Positions 17,273 through 23,788 of a DNA stretch of 45,608 bases are shown piece by piece (within the stretch, counting starts at the first letter, position 1; each line of letters begins with the position of its first letter). Below the pieces are notes generated by a model. That model saw only the letters and a program-made list of their open reading frames with translations. It had not been told where the DNA came from and searched no databases. The stretch lies in NCBI GenBank assembly GCA_017537925.1, contig JAFYJW010000040.1, positions 1-45,608 on the forward strand, read 5' to 3'. Made by a program: the position numbers and the translations under genes. This DNA is from Synergistes sp. (GTDB lineage Bacteria > Synergistota > Synergistia > Synergistales > Synergistaceae).

Positions 17273-18149
17273 CCCCTTTACAGTGCTTGCTAAGCATCAG
17301 CTCTAATTTACGCCATCTATATTCTACCGTACTTTTGCTGATTGGTCTCGACAAAGTTTGCCCAAGTTCCTTTAAAGTTATGCTCGGATTTCTTTTCCTC
17401 GCTTTGACAAGGTCAAGGAGCGGCTCCGGCAGTGAGTCCGCAATGCCCCGGTCTTCCAGTTTTCTTATAAGCTCCATCTGGTCGCGAGCCGCTTCGATGC
17501 TTTTTTTTATGTTCGCAGCGTCACAGTTTACCAGCTTGTTTGCATGATTTCGCATCGAACGGAATATCGCGGTCTCCTCAAGCTCAAGCGCCGTCGTCAC
17601 CAGCCCTATCCGCGAAAGGAACGTTACGATCTGCTGCTGGTCGCGCAGCATGATCTCCCTGCATTCTCCGCGCTTTCTTATGCCGAGGTCGAAAGCGCAT
17701 GAACGCATTACAGCCTGTATCCTCTCGGCGGCGCCTCTCCCCTCCGGGACGCGCATCATCAGGTAGTAGCCGGTCTTTGGGATATACAGCGAACCGCATC
17801 CGCCGAACAGCCCGCGGATCCACCCCCAGTTCCTTGTGCGTTTTGCGGTGGAAGCCGTAACGGATCTCGTGTTTTCCACAGCGGCTCTATCTGCCGCAAA
17901 AGTCACTTTGCCCCTTTGCTGCGTGCGCACTATGCGCAGGGAGTATTCATCTTTTGCGTTCCAGCCGCATTCCTCCCATAAACGCATAAGGCGCCTGACG
18001 GCAAAAAGACGCGGCGTCGTAAAAAAAACGGTTCCGTTCCTTTCTTCGGAAGGTATGCCGGCAAGTATGCCGGCCGCTTCATTTTTTGACGCTCTGCCTG
18101 GCTCGAAAGAGCTCCATTCATCCCACAGAGTGTGCTTTATTCCGTTCAC
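17244..18149 (-). CDS. whiA: DNA-binding regulator WhiA
   Basis: A 301-residue protein of the WhiA family: an N-terminal domain with a LAGLIDADG-endonuclease fold that has lost cutting activity, and a C-terminal helix-turn-helix. The linker shows RNHANKLVNCDAANIKKS, and the C-terminal part LKELGQTLSRPISKSTVEYRWRKLE is the DNA-binding motif. In other bacteria WhiA acts in division, chromosome segregation or sporulation. I place the start at GTG 18149, which overlaps the yvcK stop (GTGA); the open frame extends upstream to 18185. It is third in rapZ-yvcK-whiA and overlaps the debranching gene. Confidence 0.92.
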   Translation of the reverse strand: MNGIKHTLWDEWSSFEPGRASKNEAAGILAGIPSEERNGTVFFTTPRLFAVRRLMRLWEECGWNAKDEYSLRIVRTQQRGKVTFAADRAAVENTRSVTASTAKRTRNWGWIRGLFGGCGSLYIPKTGYYLMMRVPEGRGAAERIQAVMRSCAFDLGIRKRGECREIMLRDQQQIVTFLSRIGLVTTALELEETAIFRSMRNHANKLVNCDAANIKKSIEAARDQMELIRKLEDRGIADSLPEPLLDLVKARKRNPSITLKELGQTLSRPISKSTVEYRWRKLELMLSKHCKGDDADVLRKG

Positions 18150-19279
18150 TTTTCCTGCCTCGCGCTCTTCTGTCTCGTGCGGCATATCTCCATTATCGTT
18201 TCAGACAGATTCTGCGCATTGTGCCTGAGATATTTTCCGTTTTTGATCTCGCAGTAATCGCCGTATATGACCTTTGACCCCAAAGACTCAAGATACGCCT
18301 CTTCCTTGGACGAAAGGTAAAGGGGCTCCGCGCCTATCTTGCCGTAGCTCGATATGAATTCTGTAGGTATCGCGGATTCATTTACCAGCACATAGTTCGG
18401 CACGCGGCCGAGGACTCCGGCTATCCAGTCTATATGTGAAAGGATATTCATGCCCTCGGTCTCCTTCGGCTGCGTCATCAGATTTGCGATATACAGGATA
18501 GGCGCCGACGTCTCCTTAAGCAGCCCTGTTACTCGGGACAGAAGAAGATTGGGCATTACGCTCGTAAAGAGGCTGCCCGGCCCGAGCACGATAACATCAG
18601 CGTCGTCAAACGCGGCGGTAACGGCTTCCACCGGCTCCGCATCGGAGGGCTCGATCCAGAGCTCTGTCAGGTTGCTGCCGTTGTCAGAGACTTCAAGTTC
18701 GCCGGTAAGCACGGTGCCGTCCGCCGTCTTTCCTTTGAGCACGACGTTCTCGGTAGTTACGGGCAGGACCTGCCCCCTTATGGCCAGCAGCTTATTCAGT
18801 TCAAGAACGGCTCTCTGGAAATCACCCATAAGCTCCGTTGCGGCAAGTATGATTATGTTGCCGAGGCTGTGTCCGTTAAGCTCGCCTCTGTCAAATCTGT
18901 AATTCAGGATGCTGCTGAGCGAACTTCCGTTTTCAGCAAGCGCGACTATGCAGTTGCGTATATCGCCTGGCGGCAGCACGCCCCATTCCTGACGCAGCCT
19001 TCCGGAGCTGCCCCCCTCGTCCGTAACGGCTACCACTGCCGTTATATTCCTTGTAAAGCCTTTGAGCCCCGCAAGAAGGGTCGAAAGGCCGGTGCCTCCG
19101 CCAAGCGCTACGATGTGAGGCCCCATTGAAAGCCTGTATTCCAGCGCGTTTGACATGACATGCCTCGGCGCAGGCGGTTTTCTTATCAGCTTGACACGTT
19201 TGCGCGTCGCATAATAAGCGCATGCGACGCCTGCTGCAAAGGCCATTGCAAAGACCATCAGAAAAGAAAAGGTCGTCAT
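18146..19279 (-). CDS. yvcK: YvcK/CofD-like UDP-sugar-binding protein
   Basis: A 377-residue protein of the YvcK (gluconeogenesis factor) family. An N-terminal membrane anchor (about 4-24) and a basic linker precede the CofD-like domain, with ALGGGTGLSTLL (58-69), TDEGGSSGRLR, GDIRNC and LGPGSLFTSVMPN. In Bacillus subtilis YvcK binds UDP-GlcNAc and supports cell shape and growth on gluconeogenic carbon. The membrane anchor is an added feature compared with B. subtilis YvcK. The start overlaps the rapZ stop by four bases (ATGA). Confidence 0.95.
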   Translation of the reverse strand: MTTFSFLMVFAMAFAAGVACAYYATRKRVKLIRKPPAPRHVMSNALEYRLSMGPHIVALGGGTGLSTLLAGLKGFTRNITAVVAVTDEGGSSGRLRQEWGVLPPGDIRNCIVALAENGSSLSSILNYRFDRGELNGHSLGNIIILAATELMGDFQRAVLELNKLLAIRGQVLPVTTENVVLKGKTADGTVLTGELEVSDNGSNLTELWIEPSDAEPVEAVTAAFDDADVIVLGPGSLFTSVMPNLLLSRVTGLLKETSAPILYIANLMTQPKETEGMNILSHIDWIAGVLGRVPNYVLVNESAIPTEFISSYGKIGAEPLYLSSKEEAYLESLGSKVIYGDYCEIKNGKYLRHNAQNLSETIMEICRTRQKSARQEK

Positions 19280-20154
19280 CTCAGATTCCCTCTGTCAATG
19301 TCCCTGTGCTGGACCCTGACGCGCTTTCCCGACGATCTCAGATAACTGCCGAGAAGTTCCGCGACAGCGACGGACCTGTGCCGTCCGCCTGTACAGCCTA
19401 CGCAGATATGAAGCTGCTTCTTTCCGGTGTCACCGTAGACAGAGGATACATAGCCGAAAAGAGAGTCGGCGCGCGAAAGGAATTCGCCGAACATCGGGAA
19501 CGAATGCAGATAGTTGAGTACCGCTTCGTCCTTTCCGGAAAGCGAATGGAGCTCATCCACATAGTTTGGATTTGGCAAAAAGCGCGCGTCTATGATAAAA
19601 TCCGCGTCCTGCGGCGCACCGTATTTAAAGCCGAAAGAACTGATGATAACGGCAGGCTGTTCCACGGACATGCCGGAGGCCTCAAGCAGTCTCTTTTTAA
19701 AATCGGGCAGTTTAAGCCCTGTTGTATCTATCACTATATCCGCGTTTTTTATAATATTATTCAGGCGGGCCCGTTCTGTTTCTATCCCCTGCAGTATCGT
19801 GAGGCCTTCTGCCATCGGGTGTCTGCGGCGCGTGGTCTCAAAGCGTCTTACCAAGTCCTCGTTGGAACAGTCTATAAAAATTATCTTTGTTCTTATGCCG
19901 TTTTCGCGGAGCTTCGCCACTACCTGAGCCAAGTCGTTCAGCAGCGTTTCGCTTCTTGCGTCGACCACAGCCGCCACGCCCTTTTCCGCGGCGGTGCTGT
20001 TGCTCTCTAATATGTCAAAAAGCTGAGGAAGGAGAGCCGGAGGAAGGTTGTCGATCGCATAAAAGCCCTGGTCTTCAAGCACGTTCAGCGCCGATGACTT
20101 CCCGGCGCCGGACATTCCCGTTATTATTATGCACTCTCTGCTTTCATTAACCAA
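19276..20154 (-). CDS. rapZ: RNase adapter / nucleotide-binding protein RapZ (YvcJ)
   Basis: A 292-residue P-loop protein. The Walker A GMSGAGKSS is at 13-21, and the C-terminal conserved GCTGGRHRSV segment (about 258-267) binds small metabolites or RNA in the family. In Escherichia coli RapZ binds glucosamine-6-phosphate and steers RNase E to GlmZ. In Gram-positives YvcJ has GTPase/ATPase activity of less clear role. The start codon is TTG (20154): an in-frame stop lies just upstream and no ATG fits. First of rapZ-yvcK-whiA-debranching enzyme, all overlapping. Confidence 0.95.
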   Translation of the reverse strand: MVNESRECIIITGMSGAGKSSALNVLEDQGFYAIDNLPPALLPQLFDILESNSTAAEKGVAAVVDARSETLLNDLAQVVAKLRENGIRTKIIFIDCSNEDLVRRFETTRRRHPMAEGLTILQGIETERARLNNIIKNADIVIDTTGLKLPDFKKRLLEASGMSVEQPAVIISSFGFKYGAPQDADFIIDARFLPNPNYVDELHSLSGKDEAVLNYLHSFPMFGEFLSRADSLFGYVSSVYGDTGKKQLHICVGCTGGRHRSVAVAELLGSYLRSSGKRVRVQHRDIDRGNLR

Positions 20155-20217
20155 TATCCATCAACTCGCTTTGCGTGCTCTGAAAGAATATCATCGCCGT
20201 TTTGCTTTCTATATATG

Positions 20218-20246
20218 ATTATAACAAATCTTCCCTCGGCTGTTCA
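20218..20246 (-). promoter_or_regulatory. Promoter of the rapZ operon
   Basis: Reverse strand: TGAACA (20246-20241, weak -35), a 17-bp spacer, TATAAT (20223-20218, perfect -10). Leader of about 55-60 bases before rapZ. Confidence 0.55.
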
Positions 20247-20327
20247 GCTGTTGAGCACTTTTGCAAAAAGCAGCTTCTCCGCTCTGCGGCATGCGCTTAT
20301 GGCAGCGGAGCTGAGCAAATCCGGCAC

Positions 20328-20356
20328 TTGACCAAAGCACTGCAAAGCTGTAATAT
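20328..20356 (+). promoter_or_regulatory. Promoter of tRNA-Pro
   Basis: TTGACC (20328-20333), a 17-bp spacer, TAATAT (20351-20356), with the tRNA beginning 12 bases later. Confidence 0.7.
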
Positions 20357-20367
20357 ACTCCATGCGA

Positions 20368-20445
20368 CGGGATGTAGCGCAGTCTGGCTAGCGTACCTGC
20401 ATGGGGTGCAGGTGGTCGGAGGTTCGAATCCTCTCATCCCGACCA
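20368..20445 (+). tRNA. tRNA-Pro (anticodon GGG)
   Basis: A full cloverleaf: acceptor CGGGATG (20368-20374) pairs with CATCCCG (20435-20441), the anticodon stem CCTGC/GCAGG encloses ATGGGGT giving anticodon GGG, and the T arm reads GGAGG-TTCGAAT-CCTCT. The discriminator A and an encoded CCA end it. It reads CCC (and CCU). Accessory DNA begins directly behind it, as is common at tRNA genes. Confidence 0.95.
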
Positions 20446-20455
20446 TTGAAAACAC

Positions 20456-20485
20456 AAGCCTCTGAGTATAACTCAGGGGCTTTTT
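20456..20485 (+). terminator. Terminator of tRNA-Pro
   Basis: AAGCCTCTGAGT and ACTCAGGGGCTT pair with one bulge and are followed by a run of Ts. Confidence 0.8.
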
Positions 20486-20489
20486 CTGT

Positions 20490-20630
20490 GAACGCCCCCC
20501 AAAATGGCGCATCTATCACTTTCATGCGCACCAGCGCAACTCATGCCCGAAGGGCAATTCATGACGTCTCCGTCAATTCACGCGGCGCTGCCGCAATTCA
20601 TCTCCGAAGGACGTAGGGTCATCGCTCAAC
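20490..20630. repeat. Hairpin array A (degenerate copy)
   Basis: Starts with the flank GAACGCCCCCCAAAATGGCG, then successive short hairpins TGCGC-acca-GCGCA, TGCCC-gaa-GGGCA, TGACG-tctc-CGTCA, GCGGC-gct-GCCGC and TCC-gaa-GGA, separated by five-base linkers ACTCA/ATTCA. It is a diverged relative of arrays B (23347-23514) and C (23661-23759). The AT-rich stretch 20631-20821 behind it probably holds the promoter of the next gene, but I cannot name boxes. Confidence 0.8.
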
Positions 20631-20821
20631 TGTAAAATACGAACAATAATTCACAAATTAATATTAAATATTAAAAATTAAAATTTATTAATTATATTGT
20701 AGACTGCTGCCGGTATATGTGATAAGATTTTAAAGTTTTTAAAGTATATTTGAGGAGAAGCTGTTTTAGTTGCCTTTGCAGGCAGACAGCCATTCCTCAA
20801 CGGTACGTTACAGGAAAATGT

Positions 20822-21403
20822 ATGGATATAAATTTGGGAACAGTAATTGAATGTCTTCTGGCCGGTTACCGGCGTTACTATAACGTGACACGGTTTGACG
20901 GCGGTTATAATCCGCCGCCGGAAGAGTTTAAGGGGATTTGCGAAGCAGATAAACTGACTCCTCCGGATCTGCCGGAGGATGTTTCTTTTAATGCGCTCTG
21001 TGAATATTACGAAAAGGCGGAAGGGTACTTTCTGTTTCACCGTAACGAACTGTGGACGACGCATCAGGAGGAATTCATTTTTCTGTTTTCCGTTCCCGCG
21101 CTGACGATGACGGCCTTTGAAGCCTGCCGGGATTATGCCTGTGAGGAAGGCATGAAGCTGGCTCATATCGGCCCCGGGCATATGTACACCTACATTTCGC
21201 CCGTAATCGTCTGCAGCACAGCTGAACCGGAAGCAGTGAAGGCTCTGGAGAAATGCAGGATCTATAAAAGCTTTAAGTTTTCGTTCCACGGATGGATGGA
21301 TTTTCATACAGCCTGCTTTGAGACGTCAAAGCAGAAACTGTATTTTAATCATAGCGGTCTTTGTATGAAAAAGAACCTTGAGAAAGTATTAGGGCTGCGC
21401 TGA
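20822..21403 (+). CDS. Protein of unknown function (193 residues) in the tRNA-Pro island
   Basis: I do not recognise this protein. The ATG at 20822 is chosen because AGGAAAA precedes it; the open frame runs further upstream into array DNA. It has no signal peptide or membrane segment. Features are an N-terminal helix with YRRYYNVTRFDGG, a proline-rich piece (YNPPPEEFKG, PPDLPEDV), several aromatic segments and scattered cysteines and histidines (HIGPGHMYTY). It reads as a compact cytoplasmic domain. It lies 90 bases before cstA in the same direction, so the two may be co-transcribed. Codon use is mixed and does not clearly match the core genes. Confidence 0.65.
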   Translation: MDINLGTVIECLLAGYRRYYNVTRFDGGYNPPPEEFKGICEADKLTPPDLPEDVSFNALCEYYEKAEGYFLFHRNELWTTHQEEFIFLFSVPALTMTAFEACRDYACEEGMKLAHIGPGHMYTYISPVIVCSTAEPEAVKALEKCRIYKSFKFSFHGWMDFHTACFETSKQKLYFNHSGLCMKKNLEKVLGLR

Positions 21404-21493
21404 TTCTTTCCTGTTTGGAAAAATCATGAACCGGCGTTTCCCGGGGAACGCTCAATACCGGACGTTCCTGAAAACAGTAAGGGAGGATTTATT

Positions 21494-23209
21494 GTGAACA
21501 CTCTGGTATTACTTATCATCTCCATCGCTGTGCTGCTCTGCGGCTACATTATGTACGGCGGCTGGCTGGTCAAACAGTGGGGCGTAGGAGAAGGGAACAT
21601 TCCGACACCGGCTCACGCGCTGGAAGACGGCGTCGACTATGTACCCGCAAAGGCCCCCGTACTGATGGGGCACCATTTTTCGTCCATTGCCGGCGCAGGC
21701 CCTATCACCGGTCCTATAGGCGCGGCCATGTTCGGCTGGCTGCCTGTGACACTGTGGGTCCTTGTGGGCGGCATATTCTTCGGCGGCGTCCATGACTTCG
21801 GCGCGCTCTTCGCGTCCCTCCGTCATAAAGGCCAGTCCATCGGCGAAATCATCTCCGTAAACATGTCCCGCCGTGCGAAACGTCTTTTTATTATTTTCTC
21901 ATACCTGACACTGATTCTGGTCGTAGCGGCATTTGCGGCTATCGTGGCTTCCACCTTCGGCGCCAAGGTCGTGGACGGATCCATTGACTACCAGGCCAGC
22001 GCTACCAACGCTTCCGTGGCAATGGTATCCATCATGTTCATCATCATCGCTATCGTATTCGGCTTTGCAGTATACCGCCGTCATGCTTCCCTGATGACTT
22101 CTTCCGTCCTTGGCATTATCGCCATCGTTCTCTGCATGGCCATCGGCATGAACTTCCATCCGTTCTACTTCCCCGCCAAGACCTGGATGTGGATCATCGG
22201 CGTATACATCACAATCGCTTCGGTAACTCCTGTTTGGATCCTGCTGCAGCCCCGTGACTACCTGAGTTCCTTCCTGCTGTATGCCATGCTGATCGTGGCC
22301 GTCATCGGTATCGTAGGCGCACATCCGAATATCGACCCGAAGCTGTTCCCGGCCGTCACCGGTTTTGCGGTCGACAACGGCAACGGCGTGCAACTGATGT
22401 TCCCGATCCTGTTCACAACCGTAGCCTGCGGCGCCATCTCCGGTTTCCATTCCCTGGTTTCCTCCGGCACCACCTCCAAACAGCTGGATAAGGAAAGTGA
22501 CGCAAAGCCGATCGCTTACGGCGGCATGCTGCTGGAATGCGTACTGGCCATCATCACCGTCTGCGCCATTGCCTATGCCCGTGCCACCGGCCACACAAAG
22601 GGTGCTACGGATATTTTCGCGGGCGGCATCGCAGCCATGGTAGCGGAGATTCCAGGACTGGAAGGGATGGAGAGTTCCTTCTACACACTGCTGGTACTGA
22701 CCTACTCCGCATTCTGCCTGACCTCTCTGGATACCGCGACCCGTCTGGCCCGTTTCATGTTCCAGGAATTCTGGCTGGAACCCGGCGAGACCGTACGGGA
22801 TGTTAAAGGCGGCTTCCGTTCCTTTATGGTAAATCCCTATTTCGCTACCATCCTCACCGTTGTGCTGGGCGTGCTGCTGGGTCTCAACGGCTTTGCCAAG
22901 ATCTGGGGTCTGTTCGGTGCTGCAAACCAGCTGCTTGCCGGTATCGGCCTCCTGGCGGTCGCCGCATGGCTGGGCAATGCGGGCAAGAACAACAAGATGT
23001 TCCTCTTCCCCATGAGCTTCATGCTGGTTGTTACCATCTGCTCTTTGATCCTCACCGTTAAGAATCAGCTGGGCATCATTGCCAAAGGCGCTGAACACTG
23101 GGGTCCTTACGCACAGGCTGGAATCGGCACACTGTTAGTACTGCTGGCTTTTGTACTGGCTGTTGAAGGTTACCAGACCATTGCCCACCCGAAAAAGATC
23201 GCGAAATAA
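21494..23209 (+). CDS. cstA: Carbon starvation protein A family transporter
   Basis: A 571-residue membrane protein with many hydrophobic segments. The family hallmark GHHFSSIAGAGPITGPI is at about residues 59-75, followed by FFGGVHDFGALFASLRHKG and, later, CGAISGFHSLVSSGTTSKQL. CstA-type proteins import peptides or pyruvate with protons or Na+. The start is GTG behind GGGAGG. Isoleucine is almost always ATC/ATT and arginine CGT/CGC, whereas flanking core genes use ATA and AGA/AGG often. This and the hairpin arrays around it suggest acquisition from another phylum, perhaps a Negativicutes-type Firmicute. Whether it moves pyruvate or peptides is open. Confidence 0.93.
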   Translation: MNTLVLLIISIAVLLCGYIMYGGWLVKQWGVGEGNIPTPAHALEDGVDYVPAKAPVLMGHHFSSIAGAGPITGPIGAAMFGWLPVTLWVLVGGIFFGGVHDFGALFASLRHKGQSIGEIISVNMSRRAKRLFIIFSYLTLILVVAAFAAIVASTFGAKVVDGSIDYQASATNASVAMVSIMFIIIAIVFGFAVYRRHASLMTSSVLGIIAIVLCMAIGMNFHPFYFPAKTWMWIIGVYITIASVTPVWILLQPRDYLSSFLLYAMLIVAVIGIVGAHPNIDPKLFPAVTGFAVDNGNGVQLMFPILFTTVACGAISGFHSLVSSGTTSKQLDKESDAKPIAYGGMLLECVLAIITVCAIAYARATGHTKGATDIFAGGIAAMVAEIPGLEGMESSFYTLLVLTYSAFCLTSLDTATRLARFMFQEFWLEPGETVRDVKGGFRSFMVNPYFATILTVVLGVLLGLNGFAKIWGLFGAANQLLAGIGLLAVAAWLGNAGKNNKMFLFPMSFMLVVTICSLILTVKNQLGIIAKGAEHWGPYAQAGIGTLLVLLAFVLAVEGYQTIAHPKKIAK

Positions 23210-23230
23210 ACCCGTATAGTTGATACCCTA

Positions 23231-23266
23231 AAGCCCGGAACGGCGTCATGCTGTTCCGGGCTTTTT
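23231..23266 (+). terminator. Terminator of cstA
   Basis: AAGCCCGGAAC (23231-23241) pairs with GTTCCGGGCTT (23253-23262), then Ts. Confidence 0.88.
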
Positions 23267-23287
23267 ATTGTCCGTTAAAACTCCAAT

Positions 23288-23317
23288 AAAAAAAGCCCTG
23301 CGCTGAGAACACAGGGC
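23288..23317 (-). terminator. Reverse-strand terminator
   Basis: GCCCTG (23295-23300) pairs with CAGGGC (23312-23317). On the reverse strand seven Ts follow. It would stop transcription entering from the coiled-coil gene side. Confidence 0.65.
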
Positions 23318-23346
23318 CCTTAAGTCTGATATCAGCGCGGCAGGTT

Positions 23347-23514
23347 GAACGCCCCTCCCAAAATAGTACATCGGTCACTTATGCGCGACGGCGCAATTCA
23401 TGCCCAAAGGGCAATTCATGATGCGAAGCATCAATTCATGCGGCGCAAGCCGCAATTCATGAATTCATGTCCGAAGGACGGGAACGCCCCTCCAAAAATG
23501 GTGCATCGGTCAAC
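23347..23514. repeat. Hairpin array B
   Basis: Flank GAACGCCCCTCCCAAAATAG, then hairpins TGCGC-gac-GGCGCA (approximate), TGCCC-aaa-GGGCA, TGATGC-gaa-GCATCA, TGCGGC-gcaa-GCCGCA and TGTCC-gaa-GGAC, each joined by ATTCA, then a second flank copy GGGAACGCCCCTCCAAAAAT. The last 96 bases (23419-23514) recur at 23664-23759 with two differences. Stems differ from hairpin to hairpin while the linker is constant. Confidence 0.9.
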
Positions 23515-23556
23515 TTAGCCTTGACATACTTGAAAAATCTGATAATGTCTTGATAT

Positions 23557-23627
23557 TAGGTACACTTTGTGTGCGGAGCAGGGAGGGATTATTTATTGAT
23601 CCCGAACCAGCCGGCCCGGTGTACCTA
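23557..23627. other. Unexplained 71-base stem-loop between arrays B and C
   Basis: TAGGTACAC (23557-23565) and GTGTACCTA (23619-23627) form a perfect 9-bp outer stem. Inside, GGGAT (23585-23589) pairs with ATCCC (23599-23603). No protein frame of note covers it. It may be a small RNA, a recombination site or part of a mobile unit. I know of no matching RNA family. Confidence 0.5.
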
Positions 23628-23660
23628 TTTTAATTTCAGTTACTTGAAAAGCTCTTCTAT

Positions 23661-23759
23661 GAATGATGCGAAGCATCAATTCATGCGGCGCAAGCCGCAA
23701 TTCATGAATTCATGTCCGAAGGACGGGAACGACCCTCCAAAAATGGTGCATCGTTCAAC
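23661..23759. repeat. Hairpin array C (direct repeat of the right part of array B)
   Basis: 23664-23759 equals 23419-23514 with two substitutions and no gaps. It lacks the first hairpins and the left flank. It lies 29 bases past the stop of the reverse-strand coiled-coil gene. Confidence 0.9.
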
Positions 23760-23788
23760 CTCAGCTGCTCATATCCGGAACCATATCC

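Noticed and set aside
17244-18149. Homing endonuclease
   Set aside because: The LAGLIDADG-like fold is the normal N-domain of WhiA; the C-terminal helix-turn-helix and yvcK-whiA order settle it.
21899-23098. A 399-residue reverse-strand open frame
   Set aside because: It is the shadow of cstA; composition (Gln/His/Asp/Gly-rich) is typical of an antisense frame of a membrane-protein gene, and it has no ribosome site.
23521-23549. Promoter TTGACA...GATAAT in front of the 71-base stem-loop
   Set aside because: The spacing is only 14 bases, too short for a normal promoter; no better -10 fits.
23347-23759. CRISPR array
   Set aside because: The variable parts are palindromes and the constant linker is only five bases; no cas gene is near. 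It is the reverse of the CRISPR pattern.
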